From Pseudorasbora parva (Eukaryota; Chordata; Actinopteri; Cypriniformes; Gobionidae): 64,000 bases of DNA. A program made the position numbers and the translations under genes. Below, piece after piece: positions 53,071 to 64,000 of the stretch (position 1 is the first letter of the stretch; each line of letters begins with the position of its first letter). Where the stretch lies: contig NC_090174.1 of the NCBI RefSeq assembly GCF_024679245.1, forward strand, positions 51,153,382 to 51,217,381. Reading direction: 5' to 3'. The notes under the pieces are model-generated. The model was not told where the DNA came from. It made no database searches and worked only from the letters and a program-made list of their open reading frames with translations.

Positions 53071-53340
53071 AAGGTTAGTTCACCAAAAAAAAATCTGTTT
53101 ACTTTACCTGTAAGACTTTCGTTCATCTTCGGAACACATATTAGGATATTTGTAATGAAATTTGTGCGGTTTCTGTCCCTCTAATGACAGTCTATGCAAC
53201 TACCACTTTGGCGCTTCAAAAAGTTTATAAAGAGATTGAAAAACAAATCCATATCAGTTGGGCAGTTTAGTCCAAATTTTCTGAAAAGAAACAATCACTT
53301 TTGAACAGACTGAATTTATTCACTTTTATTCACATATAAA
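53071..53340. mobile_element. TTAA-family MITE, left part only
   Basis: TTAA (53067-53070) is followed by aaggttagttcaccaaaa and then gactttcgttcatcttcgga, as at the left of 57603-58352. The right half is missing; another repeat begins at 53341. Confidence 0.6.
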
Positions 53341-53800
53341 CATAGCCTAGAAATCTAGACGCACCCTAGCGGCAGCAAATCTAATCTGCCCGCGAGTGTC
53401 GTCTAGCAACTCTCAATACCCTTCTGAGCTGTAAACGCCAAGCTCTTGACGGGCCAATCACATCATGTATAGAGTCGGTGGGCGGCGTTTGCGTGCTTCT
53501 AGTAAACACAGAAGCTGGCGAACGGCGGTCATTCGAATCAGCTTTGAGCACGACTCTGGAAGACTTGGAGTTAAGTTTTTCTCTGAGAAAAGAACAAAGA
53601 ACGGCACTGAAGTCATTCTTAAGAAGGGAAGATGTGTTCTGAGTTATGAGTTTTGCCGACCGGATACGGCGAATGTTTAATCTATCAACGAGCTCTGTTT
53701 CACCTTCGTTGCTCTGGTTGGTTGTAGCGCTATCCTATCACGTGCAGAGGGAGTTTGAAAGACAACCGTTTATCCCGCCTCTCGGATTGAGTTGCTTAGC
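53341..53800. repeat. Unclassified repeat (TAGAAATCTAGACGCACC)
   Basis: Starts catagcctagaaatctagac and has a markedly less AT-rich body with gccaatcacatcatg and ggtcattcgaatcagc blocks. From memory this is a cyprinid interspersed repeat, but only one end is visible and no superfamily can be given. The 71-codon frame at 53465-53680 lies wholly inside it and shows no known domain. Confidence 0.45.
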
Positions 53801-55684
53801 TGTCAATGGAGGGAAATAAATTATTTAATGTATACCTTTTTTTTGGAAACATTTGGGAATCCCTGTTTTGGTGCCCAATCTAAAATATTATTTTTTAAAT
53901 AATATTTACATATATTTGTTTAATAAAAAAATAACTAAACATTAATTACATGGACATTTAAATTCTCAATCTCGATCTATATAGTGCTGCTGGTATGATG
54001 TATTTTTATTTGGCCAAAATATATGAAAATTAATTTTTTAATTTTTAACTTCTGCCATCTGTATTTACGCTTCAAAATTCCTATAGGTTGTATCTTCACA
54101 ATGAACAAAACGTGTAAGATTCATAAACTTTTGTAAAAATCCTGTTTTGGTTTTTGTTGAGTAACCAGGATGATGCTAACTTCTAGGTTGGCCTATAAAA
54201 GTACATCACCCCTGCACTCTAGTACAAGTTTGCTTTGCCCAGTTCTAGTGGTGATTGATTGGCGGTCATCACTATTACTATCATTTTGTACTTAGCAAAA
54301 CTAGATGAAAATGCAATTTGCATTGAAGGAGGGACCTGAGCCATGCTTACAAACCAGAATATCATAGACATTTGCATGTTGAACTCTTTTGACTTTCGCC
54401 CTTAAGTAATTCTGTAGCACCCATCCAAAACACCTTAGCAAACCACTCAAACACTCAAAACCCTATAGCAACCTCATAGCAACACCCTGACAAGTTTGTG
54501 GAAAGCTTTGCACAGGCAAGTACCGCTCATATTTTCTTTAGAACATGTACAAATCTAGTTTTGTTTATAATTTATTGCTTTAATCCTTAACTTTTTTGGG
54601 GGAGGGATAAAAGCGTCTGCTTAGTAGACGTAACCATAATTGCTCTCAGAACAGCTCTTAGAGGCAACTTCTTACTTTACAGCTTGCATGAAACATTGGC
54701 CACAGATGGTGGATGTTTGTGCAACACGCATGCATGCGCTGATTTTCTCCTGAGGGAAAAAGCGAATTATTGAGTTTTTTGGGCAATGTCTGTACCTGCC
54801 GTGTGTGGCAACCACTCATCTTCCTTTTTACAGAGTGAATGAGTCCCACACTACATTCAGTGTAATTAGATTTAATGAAAACACATGGCTCGGAGCGATT
54901 TCAGACGTGTTAGAAAATTAAAATGGAATAAAATGAAATTAAGTACCCATCCTCGTGCCTTGTTTAATTGGAGCTTCAGTGAAGCAGTTAAAATACTATG
55001 TGGTTTTGAGATTCACTTTAGGTGCATGCAGCGCTATCAAGAAAGAAATGATTTATACTTATTTTATTTTGTATGTTATTTGTTTTATCCTTCTTAATGT
55101 TGTCTCCTCCTTTTGTTCTCATGTTACAGAATTATGTTAAGAAACACATTGAAAGTTTTGCGTTAATTGAAAACAACAGAGCCCAAAAACCTCATTCTCA
55201 GATGCTGTCATCATGTACAAATCTCTTTTATGTGTAGAAACTCTTTGTAGATGTTAATTAGGTTTAATTAGCAAGATTGAAGAACAGAATCCTGGACAGA
55301 TTTTGAATAAGAAGCTATGTTATAAATGGAGACTAATGCTAATTAATGTTGGGCTGGGATGGTCAACTAGTTGTTATCTAGATTTTTAAATTGTGTTTTA
55401 AAGTGGATTAATTTGGGGGACGCAGCTTCTCGAAGGATGTGTTAGCATGTGCGCTTTAGTGACTTTAGTACATTTAGATTTCAAAACTGTTTAAACAGAC
55501 CTTTGCATACTGTTCCATTGAGCTTGAATGTAAGAAAGCATATTTTGGGAACACTTCCTAAGAAACCTGTCTGATTGTGTCTGACATTCATTAACTAGCC
55601 AATTTTGATAAATATGTAATTTTGATACATTCCTATTATTCATACCTTAAAAATTGTACCATGGTATTACAATGTGTGTTGTGA
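53801..55684. other. Stretch without gene; SINE/LINE tail relic
   Basis: At 54603-54631 gggataaaagcgtctgctta is the conserved 3' tail of L2-type LINEs and tRNA SINEs of fish. Otherwise AT-rich sequence with no supported exon. Confidence 0.45.
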
Positions 55685-56025
55685 CAGTTGTGCCTTTGTC
55701 AGGAAGTGTCTGTGGATGTGTGCCTCTCTATTCATATACCCAAAGTGTGCATCACACTATATAGCTATGTCACACTTTATCTTAGGGTCCAATTATCACT
55801 ATTAATTAACCATTAACTACGACTTTTGCCTCAATAAACTCCTAATTACTAATTAATAGTTAGTAAGGTAGTTGTTAAGTTTAGATACTGGGAAGGATCA
55901 TTAGCATGCAGAACAAGGCATTATTATGTGCTTTATACTGTAAGTACTATTAAACAGTCAATATCCTATGCATGCTAATAAGCAACTATAATAGTGAGAA
56001 TTGGACCCGAAATTAAAGTGCTACC
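55685..56025. repeat. Duplicated segment B, with inverted MITE
   Basis: gtcaggaagtgtctgtggat and gtgtgcctctctattcatat precede a GGTAACACTT-type MITE (55769-56025) whose right end is attaaagtgctacc. Order and orientation match 49366-49705, including the non-transposon part. Confidence 0.75.
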
Positions 56026-57598
56026 ATACTACCATAAAAATATGACATATATGTCATTCAGTGCAATGTTTTTTAATTAAAGTTGGGGGTAAAAATACCA
56101 TTACTGTACCATGGTGCTTTCACAGTACTTTAGAAAGATTGACAGGTGTGGCCTGCTGCCTGTAATTCTTGAGACTTGAGTCATTTCTTGGACAAAAAGG
56201 CAGAGTTTGGGGAACGTCTGTTTACATACCCCTGATTAATTTAACTATTGATTATATGTGCATGTTCTTCTCAAAGGAGAGAACTCCATTGAAGACAGTT
56301 ACCAAAAACATAGACATGGAAACGCTTAAAACAGTGCTGTTCTGCCATATTTCAGTGTTGTGAATTGAGGTTGTTTGGCCTAGAGTAACATGAGACAGAA
56401 ACTGTGCTGTGGTGTGGCCTGTAATCACTGTTTCTCAGTATCAGAGGGTCTAACGTTGCACACACATGCCCTTCAATGCACCCGACACATGTCTGCCTGC
56501 CTAAAACCACATATAATTAACATTCTTGCCATACCAATAAACCTGAGCGAAAACAGGGCGATCCGAAACAGGTGTGAGTTCATGTGTGCACGTGTAATAA
56601 TATACAACACAGATCTTTGAGGTGTTACAAGCAAGTGGATCCAAACTTTGATCCGACTTTGCTCTCTTCTGGCCAAACCCAAAGCCTGGATGAAAGTCTT
56701 GGATTTCTATAATTCAACTGAACTCCCATCTGAGAAGAAATGTGGTAACATAATTTCTCATTTCTCCAACCAATTCTGATTTGACCGAAACCGTCCTGAT
56801 TTGAATTACACATAAAACCATGATCCAGTAACCCAGTTATCCATAGAAACATCTGGCCCTAAAGGTTTTATAGGATAACACGGTGAGGGAACATTGGCTG
56901 ATAACCCTAACATTTATTAAATCATAGAACTGAATCTATAGCTGACAGCACTTATTGATCGCTCTGTTGTTTTCTCTCTTGCTAACAGCTTAAACATATG
57001 CTTCGCCCCATTGTAAATCACACTCTAAATGTTTTAAGGGCCATCTGGGTGTTGTAATGCTGTGCAGAAGGGCAGAGTAGGAGAATGTAGCCTGTTCTTC
57101 ACTCTTAAAGAGAGGTCATATCATGAAAAATACAATTTTTTTCTTTGATCTTTTGAAATATATGAAGGCAATATACTATGTAAACATACTGTAAATTTAA
57201 GTAATTACTTTAATTATCAACCCCATTGGAAATCGTCCTTGTTATGACACACCTTCTTCTTGTACGCTTCACATCACTTTCACAATTAAATGTGTATTAC
57301 GTTGGTTGTTGTGCCTATCTTAGTAGTAGTTTGGAAATTTAATTCACAGTGAGTGACACTGTTTGAAAATAATGACAATAAACCCTACCCTACCTTAACC
57401 GAACATGCCATTTTAGTTTACTTCTGGAAGTCCTGAGCTCTTTTATCGGGACTTGTATTTCACAGGACTCGTACCCAAGTGCAGTGCTGTACCAGATGAG
57501 TGACCGAGCAAGTTTACTACATCAGAAAAGTCATACATATGGAGCTGGTTAAGTGATGCAAATGTCAAAATGTATTAGTTTACAAATCATGCACAATG
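56026..57598. other. Stretch without recognised gene
   Basis: No supported exon or complete element. Open frames of 60-76 codons at 56169-56852 have no family or splice support. Confidence 0.45.
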
Positions 57599-57602
57599 TT
57601 AA

Positions 57603-58352
57603 AGGGTTAGTTCACCCAAAAATGAAAATTCTGTCATTAATTACTTATCCTCATGTCGTTGGAAACCCTTAAGACCTCCGTTCATCTTCGGATCACAAAT
57701 GAAGATATTTTTGTTGAAATCCGATGGCCCAGAAAGGCCTTCATTGACACCAATGTCATTTCCTCTCTCATGACCCATAAAAGGCACTAAAGACGTCGTT
57801 ACAAAGCCCATCTCACTACAGTGGCTCTACAATTATTTTATGAAGCAACAAAAAAAACCTACTTAATGACTTATAGTGATGGGCCGATTTCAAAACAAAG
57901 TTTCGAACCGTTATAATTCAGTGTATTGATTCATGATTCGGATCGCCAAAGTCACGTGATTTCAGCAGTTTGCCGGTTTGACACGCGATCAGAATCATGA
58001 ATTGATACGCTGATTTATAACGGTTCAAACCTTTGTTTTGAATTCGGCCATCAATATATAAGTCGTTATTTAGTTTTTTGGCGCACAAAAACTATCCTTG
58101 TCACTTCATAAAATGATTGTAGAGCCACTGTAGTGAGATGGGCTTTGTAACGACGTCTTTAGTGCCTTTTATGGGTCTTGAGAGAGGAAATAACATTGGT
58201 GTCAATGAAGGCCTTTCTGAGCCATCGGATTTCAACAAAAATATCTTCATTTACGTTCTGAAGATAATGGACGGAGGTCTTACGGGTGCCGCTGAACGAT
58301 ATGAGGGTAAGTAATTAATAACAGAATTTTCATTTTTGGGTGAACTAACCCT
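57603..58352. mobile_element. Palindromic TTAA element (AGGGTTAGTTCACCC), full length
   Basis: AGGGTTAGTTCACCCAAAAA at the left and the inverse tttttgggtgaactaaccct at the right, with TTAA on each side (57599-57602 and 58353-58356). The inversion continues through nearly the whole element: tctcactacagtggctctac at 57811 has its inverse near 58118, and aaccgttataa at 57907 its inverse near 58015. Only about 50 bp near 57950-58000 are unpaired. It is non-coding and was presumably moved by a piggyBac- or Kolobok-type transposase. Confidence 0.9.
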
Positions 58353-58356
58353 TTAA

Positions 58357-59884
58357 AATTCCGGTGGACTTAGTGTCCGCATTCACACACTTATGATACA
58401 CTTATATTAGTGAAAGAGGGTATAGGGCTTGATTTCGGACACAGCCAGAGTGTCTTAAACAAGTGAATGATTCAGTGTTTCACTCTTAAAGGCTATCACT
58501 TGTTTCATTCTTAAATGAATCCGTGTTTTTGAAACGATGAACTATGATATAACCCTTTTAAAACTCAAAATAAAATCTAGATTTACTGCAGTAGAAAGTA
58601 TAGAATTCAAGCCTTCAATTTCAGTTAACCAGAAGTGATTTTTTTATAGTATTTTCCTACTTTCCACATGTGTGTCCTCCAGACGAAGGGGTTTCATGGG
58701 TAGTAGCGCTTAAAATAATCAAGGATCTGTAGGCGGATATCCGTTGAGAGGTCTTGATGTAAGAGAGTGGGGTGCAAATGACACAAGCATGATGAGATCC
58801 TGTGGGAACAATGGCCTCTAGTGTCCTCTCAGACAAATCCTACAACATGACGGCAGTCTACAGCTTAAAACCGCTCCCTTTCTTTCACTCCTCCTGTGAA
58901 TGGATGGGGAGAACAAGAGGCTGAGACAGAAGATGATGCTGAAAAGGGAAGAATGCTGTGGGAAGAATCTAATTCATGCATGCTTTCGCTGCCACATTGT
59001 CTGTATCAGTGGTCTCTGTATGCAAGCTTTCGTAGGAGTTGTTTTACTCAAGCATGCTTTTACACAATAAGAATACACCCACATGCTGCCGCTCACTTTG
59101 CTGTTAGAGAGAGTGAACTGTCCTGTTCATGATCCCGGCTTTGAAAATCCCGTTTGTGTTGATGTATGCAGATACAGAGTGAGAATTCAAGTAAACTCAG
59201 CACTGGTGTCTGGACTTTGGGATCGCAACTATCTACAACCTTTGATAAAGCTGACAAGTTAGACGGCATATTTTAGCTCTCCAGTGTACATTAGTACGTG
59301 CTTGCACAACCCACACATGGCTCAGATTCCCGTTGTGTGTTTATATGCAGGTTAATTTGGCGGTTAGGGTTACACTTCAAAAGGCTGGCTTGAGCGGTTT
59401 TGGAAAGTGAACATGAATCTAGTGTGGGCGCTATCTCTTTGTTTTGCTGTTAATTTTACGAGTCTTGGCTTTGTGACCCTCCATAACAAAAGGAAATGTA
59501 AATTAAACCGGCTGTTACCTCACAAGCTCGACTCAGTTTGTGGGGAAAAGTGGGGCACTTGAGGAGAGAACAACAGCAATAAGACCATTCCTTCCTTTTC
59601 TTCCACTATCTGGCTTTTTTTATAGGTTCTTTTTTGTTTAGTTTTCTTTCTTTCTGTTTTGTGTGTATTATCTTGACTTGTGCTTTATCATTTCAGATTT
59701 ATCTGACTTAAACAAATTCACTTCGCTGCTTTTGGTCCTATAATCAACAATTCTTTCCTTATCACATCTTTTACAGGACAATACCATGGTATTACCATGT
59801 TTTTTATGCTGCAACAGGATAATACTGTGCTATACTTTGATATACAGCACCTTGGCGTAACATGTATTTGGTATATAAAAATTC
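58357..59884. other. Stretch without recognised gene
   Basis: No supported exon. The 78-codon frame at 58896-59132 has no recognisable domain. Confidence 0.45.
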
Positions 59885-60335
59885 ACTACTTCTCAGAAGT
59901 CTATGATCAGCAGGATGTTTTAAGCTGCATTTTTTTTTACAGTAAAAACAATAATATTGTGAAATATTATGTGAAGAAAAAATTTAAATTCCTGTGTTGG
60001 CAAATGTTCAGAAGCCATTGCTCCAGTTTTCAGTGTTACATGATCATTCAGATATCCTTCTTACATGCTGATTCGGTGCTCAAGAAATGTTTCCTATATT
60101 ATCAATTTTGAAAACAGTTGTGCTGCTTAATAATTTTGTGTAGATTATGCTACATTTTTCTTGATTCTTAGAGGAATACAAATGTGTAAATCAACATTTA
60201 TTTAAAAATAGAAATCTACTAAGATTATAAATGGTTCCACTGTCACTTTTGAGTATTTCTTTGCTGAATAAAAGTATTAATTTCTTAAAGTAAAAACCTT
60301 AATGACCTAATGAAACTTTTGAACGATAGTGTAGT
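59885..60335 (+). repeat. GGGGTCAGTA-type dispersed repeat, long copy
   Basis: Contains nearly the full series of family blocks (gtgaaatattatgtgaag, cagtgttacatgatcattca, tgctgattcggtgctcaaga, ctgtcacttttgagtatttc, gctgaataaaagtatt) and ends tttgaacgatagtgtag. The left end is unclear. Confidence 0.68.
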
Positions 60336-60351
60336 GGTCACAGTATCATAC

Positions 60352-60480
<129 letters not shown>

Positions 60481-60619
60481 ATGATAATTAGGAACACCTG
60501 TTCAATTTCTCATTATTGCAATTATCTAATCAAACAAAATCACATGGTAGTTGCTTCAATGCATTTAGGGGTGTGGTCCTGGTCAAGACAATCTCCTGAA
60601 CTCCAAACTGAATGTCAGA

Positions 60620-61833
60620 ATGGGAAAGAAAGGGGATTTAAGCAATTTTGAGTGTGACATGGTTGTTGGTGCCAGACGGGCCAGTCTGAGTATTTCACAA
60701 TCTGCTCAGTTACTGGGATTTTCACACACAACCATTTATAGGGTTTACAAAGAATGGTGTGAAAAGGGAAAAACATCCAGTATGAGGCAGTCCTGTGGGC
60801 GAAAATGCCTTGTTGATGCTAGAGGTCAGAGGAGAATGGGCCGACTGATTCAAACTGATAGAAGAGCAACTTTGACTGAAATAACCACTCGTTATAACCA
60901 AGCTATGCTGCAAAACGTTTGTGAAGCCACAACACGCACAACCTTGAGGCGGATGGGCTATGACAGCAGAAGACCCCACCGGGTACCACTCATCTCCACT
61001 GCAAATAGAAAAAAGAGGCTACAATTTGCATAAGCTCACCAAAATTGGACAGTTGAAGACTGGAAAAATGTTGCCTGGTCTGATGAGTCTCAATTTCTGT
61101 TGAGACATTTAGATGGTAGAGTCAGAATTTGGTGTAAACAGAATGAGAACATGGCATGTTGCATGAGCAGCACTGTGCAGACTGGTGGTGGTGGTGGTGT
61201 AATGGTGTGGGGGATTTTTTCCTGGCACACTTTAGGCCCCTTAGTGCCAATTGGGCATAATTTAAATGCCACCGCCTACCTGAGCATTGTTTTTGATCAT
61301 GCCCATCCCTTTATGACCACCATGTACCCATCCTCTGATGGCTACTTCCAGCAGGATAATGCACCATGTCACAAAGCTCGAATAATTTCAAATTTGTTTC
61401 TTGAATATGACAATGAGGGGCGGCAGTGGCTCAGTGGTTCATGTAGGTTGTCTACAAACCAGAAGGTTGGTGGTTCAATCCCCGGTTCCACCTGACCAAG
61501 TGTCGAAGTGTCCATGAGCAAGACACCTAACCCCAGCTGCTCCCGACGAGCTGGATGGCGCCTTACATGGCTGACATCGCCGTCGGTGTGTGAATGGGGG
61601 AGTGAATGGGTGAATGTGAGGCAAAATGTAAAGCGCTTTGGATAAAAGCGCTATATAAATGCAGTCCATTTACCATTTACAATGAGTTCACTGTACTAAA
61701 ATGGCCCCCACGGTCACCAGATCTCAACCCAATAGAGCATCTTTGTGATGTGGAACGGGAGCTTCGTGCCTTGGATGTGCATCAATATGGGCCAACATTT
61801 CTAAAGAATGCTTTCAGCACCTTGTTGAAATGA
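60620..61833 (+). pseudogene. Tc1 transposase, nonsense codon and SINE insertion
   Basis: ATG at 60620 opens MGKKGDLSNFECDMVVGARR and a helix-turn-helix (QSAQLLGFSHTTIYRVYKEW). A TAA at 61031-61033 interrupts the frame, which then continues as AHQNWTVEDWKNVAWSDES (first catalytic D) and GYFQQDNAPCHK (second D). After DNE the SINE breaks the gene, and it resumes as FTVLKWPPRSPDLNPIEHLC with the final E. Skipping the SINE, 36 residues separate the second D and the E. The last open part ends at the TGA after LLK (61831-61833). Both lesions make it inactive. Confidence 0.88.
61418..61678 (+). mobile_element. tRNA-derived SINE inside Tc1, 8 bp TSD
   Basis: ACAATGAG occurs on both sides (61410-61417 and 61679-61686), and joining the flanks gives back an uninterrupted transposase reading frame. 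The head has an A box (TGGCTCAGTGG) and a B box (GGTTCAATCCCC) about 50 bp apart. The body includes gagcaagacacctaacccc. The tail has aaagcgctttggataaaagc, then gctatataaatgcagtc, ending in ccatttaccattt. It is 261 bp and non-coding. Confidence 0.88.
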
Positions 61834-61922
61834 ATGCCACTTATAATTAAGGCAGTTTTGAAGGCGAAAGAGGGGCAAACACAGTATTAGTATGGTGTTC
61901 CTAATAATCCTTTAGGTGAGTG

Positions 61923-63938
61923 TATATATGTATATTTGATTATATATTATCATAAAATAATGTAATAAACATCTGGTATTTTTTGAGCTAATTCAGTTTT
62001 ACAGTTGTACTCTCATTTTATTTGATTATTTTCTGTTTTTAATGTGAACTTAATGGACTTAGAAAATATGCTTATGACAAATATATAAGTCTGGCATCAG
62101 TACAAAAACATTAACACTTGAGTAAAAAACAAACTATATAATATATTCATAATACCATAATATAAAAAGTCATAATATCCAGCCATTGCCTATGTAATAC
62201 TGCAGTTTTTCAGACATATACCATGACATTTTACTTTGTAAACACCATGGTACACAGTATATTCAATTCATATTTATTTAGGGTACATCCATGGTATCCT
62301 GGTACAGCCACAATAAAAACACATTTTGTAAGAGACTTCTGTTCTCCTTTATTGTGCATTATTTCCATTTGTTTACTTTCCTGTCAGGGTCGATTTGAGG
62401 TGGTATCAGTGGCGTGTGCTAAGTTAGCCTGCCGTTCCCACTTCTATTTATTTAACCTCTTGTGGTCCCACTTTCACGTCGCAGCTCATGAAGCTTTTGT
62501 TCCCCATACGGAATGTGAAGATGAAAGATGGCAGCAAAGCCTTGTGGATTCTGTCACAGTTTTCATCCAGCTGGACTCCGAGAGTCCAGATGTAGCGTTG
62601 GAGGATTACCACTGCAAGAGAGGATGTCTATGCATGAAATAATAATTTCACAGTGTCAGGCACTTGTGTGTGTTGGCCAGCACTCCAACTAAACCTCTGT
62701 GACGGTTCATTCAAAACCTTTATTATTCATCACCTAGAGCCAACTCGTATACATTTTCTTTCCTGAGAACTCCTGTGGTGGTTGATGATGTTATATTAAA
62801 TGTAGTGTAGGCACTTCTGGAGAGGCTAGCAATAGAAAGCTAGCTTTAAAAGCCCTCTCTTCAGAATGCTCTTCAAAGCCATGCTTCCTCTAAAGATGAG
62901 AATGCTGTTAAATTACGGCATTTCTCAAAGCACATAACATTACAATAATAATGAACAAAAAAAAACATACATGTTGATAATACGTGTTGATAATATTGAC
63001 ATAGAAATACATAAACGCAGCTCCATGAAGAACATCGCGGTTTGCTGTCGCGTAACTCCGATTATGCCATGGCATGAACACACATAAGCTTGTTGATTTG
63101 TTTCAGGAGGAACTGTAGAAGGCTGCTGTTTGTTTGTGGCACTCAGTGACTGTCTGTCTACAACTCTGCATAGCTTTAGGCCCAATAATTCGAAATGGCC
63201 AAATTCAATTCCACCCCAATATTGATGCTACTCTGCTGTACTCAATATTTTTGTAAGGATGACAAAAGTTTTAAATGCTATATTTTTTAGGCTAGTCTAC
63301 CACAGCAGTCTAACAGGACTTGTCAGAATGAGTGACATGGCCAATCACATCAAAGAAGGCGGGGCTTACTGTTGCAAATTCCAGTGTGACGCTTTAGTTT
63401 TTGCAGTGAAAGTGTGCGTCATAAGATGTAAGTAGCTACACATTTTATATTTGACTATTTTATAATAGAAACATTCAGGGACCAACATATATCCACTGAT
63501 GCAATTTCTCAACATTTGTATAAAACTTAACCGTTTTGAATTAAAAATATGCCAGTGATGATTCTGATTCTGAAACTGAATTTGACGTGGCAATAAACAT
63601 TTAGCATTTTTTACATATTAGGCATATTTTAAAAATATATTATTTGCAAATAGTTTACTTCATAACTACAATAGACCTGGAACATTACGCCCAAAACTTT
63701 GGTTCCCATCCAATGTTCAAGACATGGTTATGGCCTTGCATTGTATCATTGCATTTGGACCAAATTTTTTGGTCTTGAGACTTATTCCACAGAAGATACA
63801 CTGCCCGGTGTCCAGTTTGGATTTAAACTGGAAAATGCTTACGAGTCAATGATTTGATCATACTGCAGTGTTTCTAGCATGTTTGGCAACAGTTCTTCTA
63901 ACCCTAATTGAAGGATTGTGTAGCTTTTCATTTCTTAA
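61923..63938. other. Stretch without recognised gene
   Basis: The 139-codon frame at 62223-62642 contains several cysteines but has no recognised domain. An acceptor-like tttcctgtcag at about 62386 would enter it in phase 0 with no matching donor, so it is not called. The rest is AT-rich. Confidence 0.4.
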
Positions 63939-64000
63939 AGGGGGGGGTGAAATGCTGTTTCATGCATACTGAGCTTTTTACACTGTTAAAGACTTGGATT
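63939..64000. mobile_element. TTAA element (AGGGGGGGTGAAA), partial at window edge
   Basis: TTAA at 63935-63938 is followed by an AGGGGGGGGTGAAATGCTGT end and gcatactgagctttttacac, almost identical to 29043-29104. The copy continues beyond the right edge. Confidence 0.82.

Larger units (their letters stand above)
60482..61922 (+). mobile_element. Tc1-like element (DD36E spacing), left end eroded, SINE inside
   Basis: The right end ggtgttcctaataatccttt and aggtgagtg is intact, flanked by TA (61923-61924). The left end retains only gataattaggaacacc, its outer bases being replaced by TA repeats. The transposase is on the plus strand. A SINE occupies 61418-61678, so the Tc1 sequence itself is about 1.17 kb. 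Confidence 0.9.

Noticed and set aside
53465..53680. 71-codon frame with a basic protein-like composition
   Set aside because: Lies entirely inside an interspersed repeat; no domain or splice context.
62223..62642. 139-codon frame with several cysteines
   Set aside because: No recognised domain. Although an acceptor-like site lies inside it, no donor follows and the phase does not fit the other exons.

Overview
The window is vertebrate DNA and most likely comes from a cyprinid fish (a zebrafish, carp or goldfish relative). The reasons are the AT-rich, repeat-saturated sequence, six Tc1-like transposons of fish type, many small TTAA-flanked palindromic DNA elements, a 5S-rRNA-derived SINE and tRNA-derived SINEs, and long CA, CT, AT and CTAT microsatellites. 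Family assignments are made by eye from remembered family features; nothing was searched. Protein-coding sequence is very sparse, and almost every long open frame is either a microsatellite read as protein or part of a transposon.

Host genes. On the + strand, the 3' end of a type I membrane-protein gene is visible as a transmembrane exon (8410-8506) and, after a 5.3 kb intron, a terminal exon with stop codon (13820-13880). Splice phases match across this intron. Earlier exons were not found and probably lie left of the window. A second + strand gene seems to start at 36884 with a signal-peptide exon ending in a good donor (36959). A possible second exon of the same phase sits at 49124-49183. 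Neither gene could be named.

Region 1-8400: two nested repeats (a TTAA element inside the terminal repeat of another element at 975-1664; a MITE inside a Tc1 copy at 5754-7200), plus TG tracts. Region 8.4-14 kb: the first gene's last intron, with GA, GT and CA arrays and a 5S-type SINE. Region 16-27 kb: a decayed DNA-transposon cluster with three Tc1 copies, and a 1.57 kb foldback element (19261-20826) whose arms are tandem arrays of a 73 bp unit, flanked by a perfect 8 bp target duplication. Region 27.9-30.7 kb: a three-level nest of DNA elements. Region 31.8-33.5 kb: the best-preserved Tc1 transposase (DD35E spacing, one frameshift), inserted in a CTAT array.

Region 35-56 kb: two opposite copies of a 0.67 kb TTAA element around the second gene's start, a Harbinger-like element with TAA duplications, a 200 bp assembly gap whose two edges repeat the same 15 bp, several GGTAACACTT-type MITEs, and a ~330 bp duplicated segment (49366 and 55685). 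Region 57-64 kb: a 750 bp palindromic TTAA element, a DD36E-spaced Tc1 interrupted by a SINE with 8 bp target duplications, and the start of another TTAA element that runs off the right edge. No bacterial-style system, CRISPR array, rRNA operon or intact retrovirus is present; the interest lies mainly in transposon biology and nested-insertion history.
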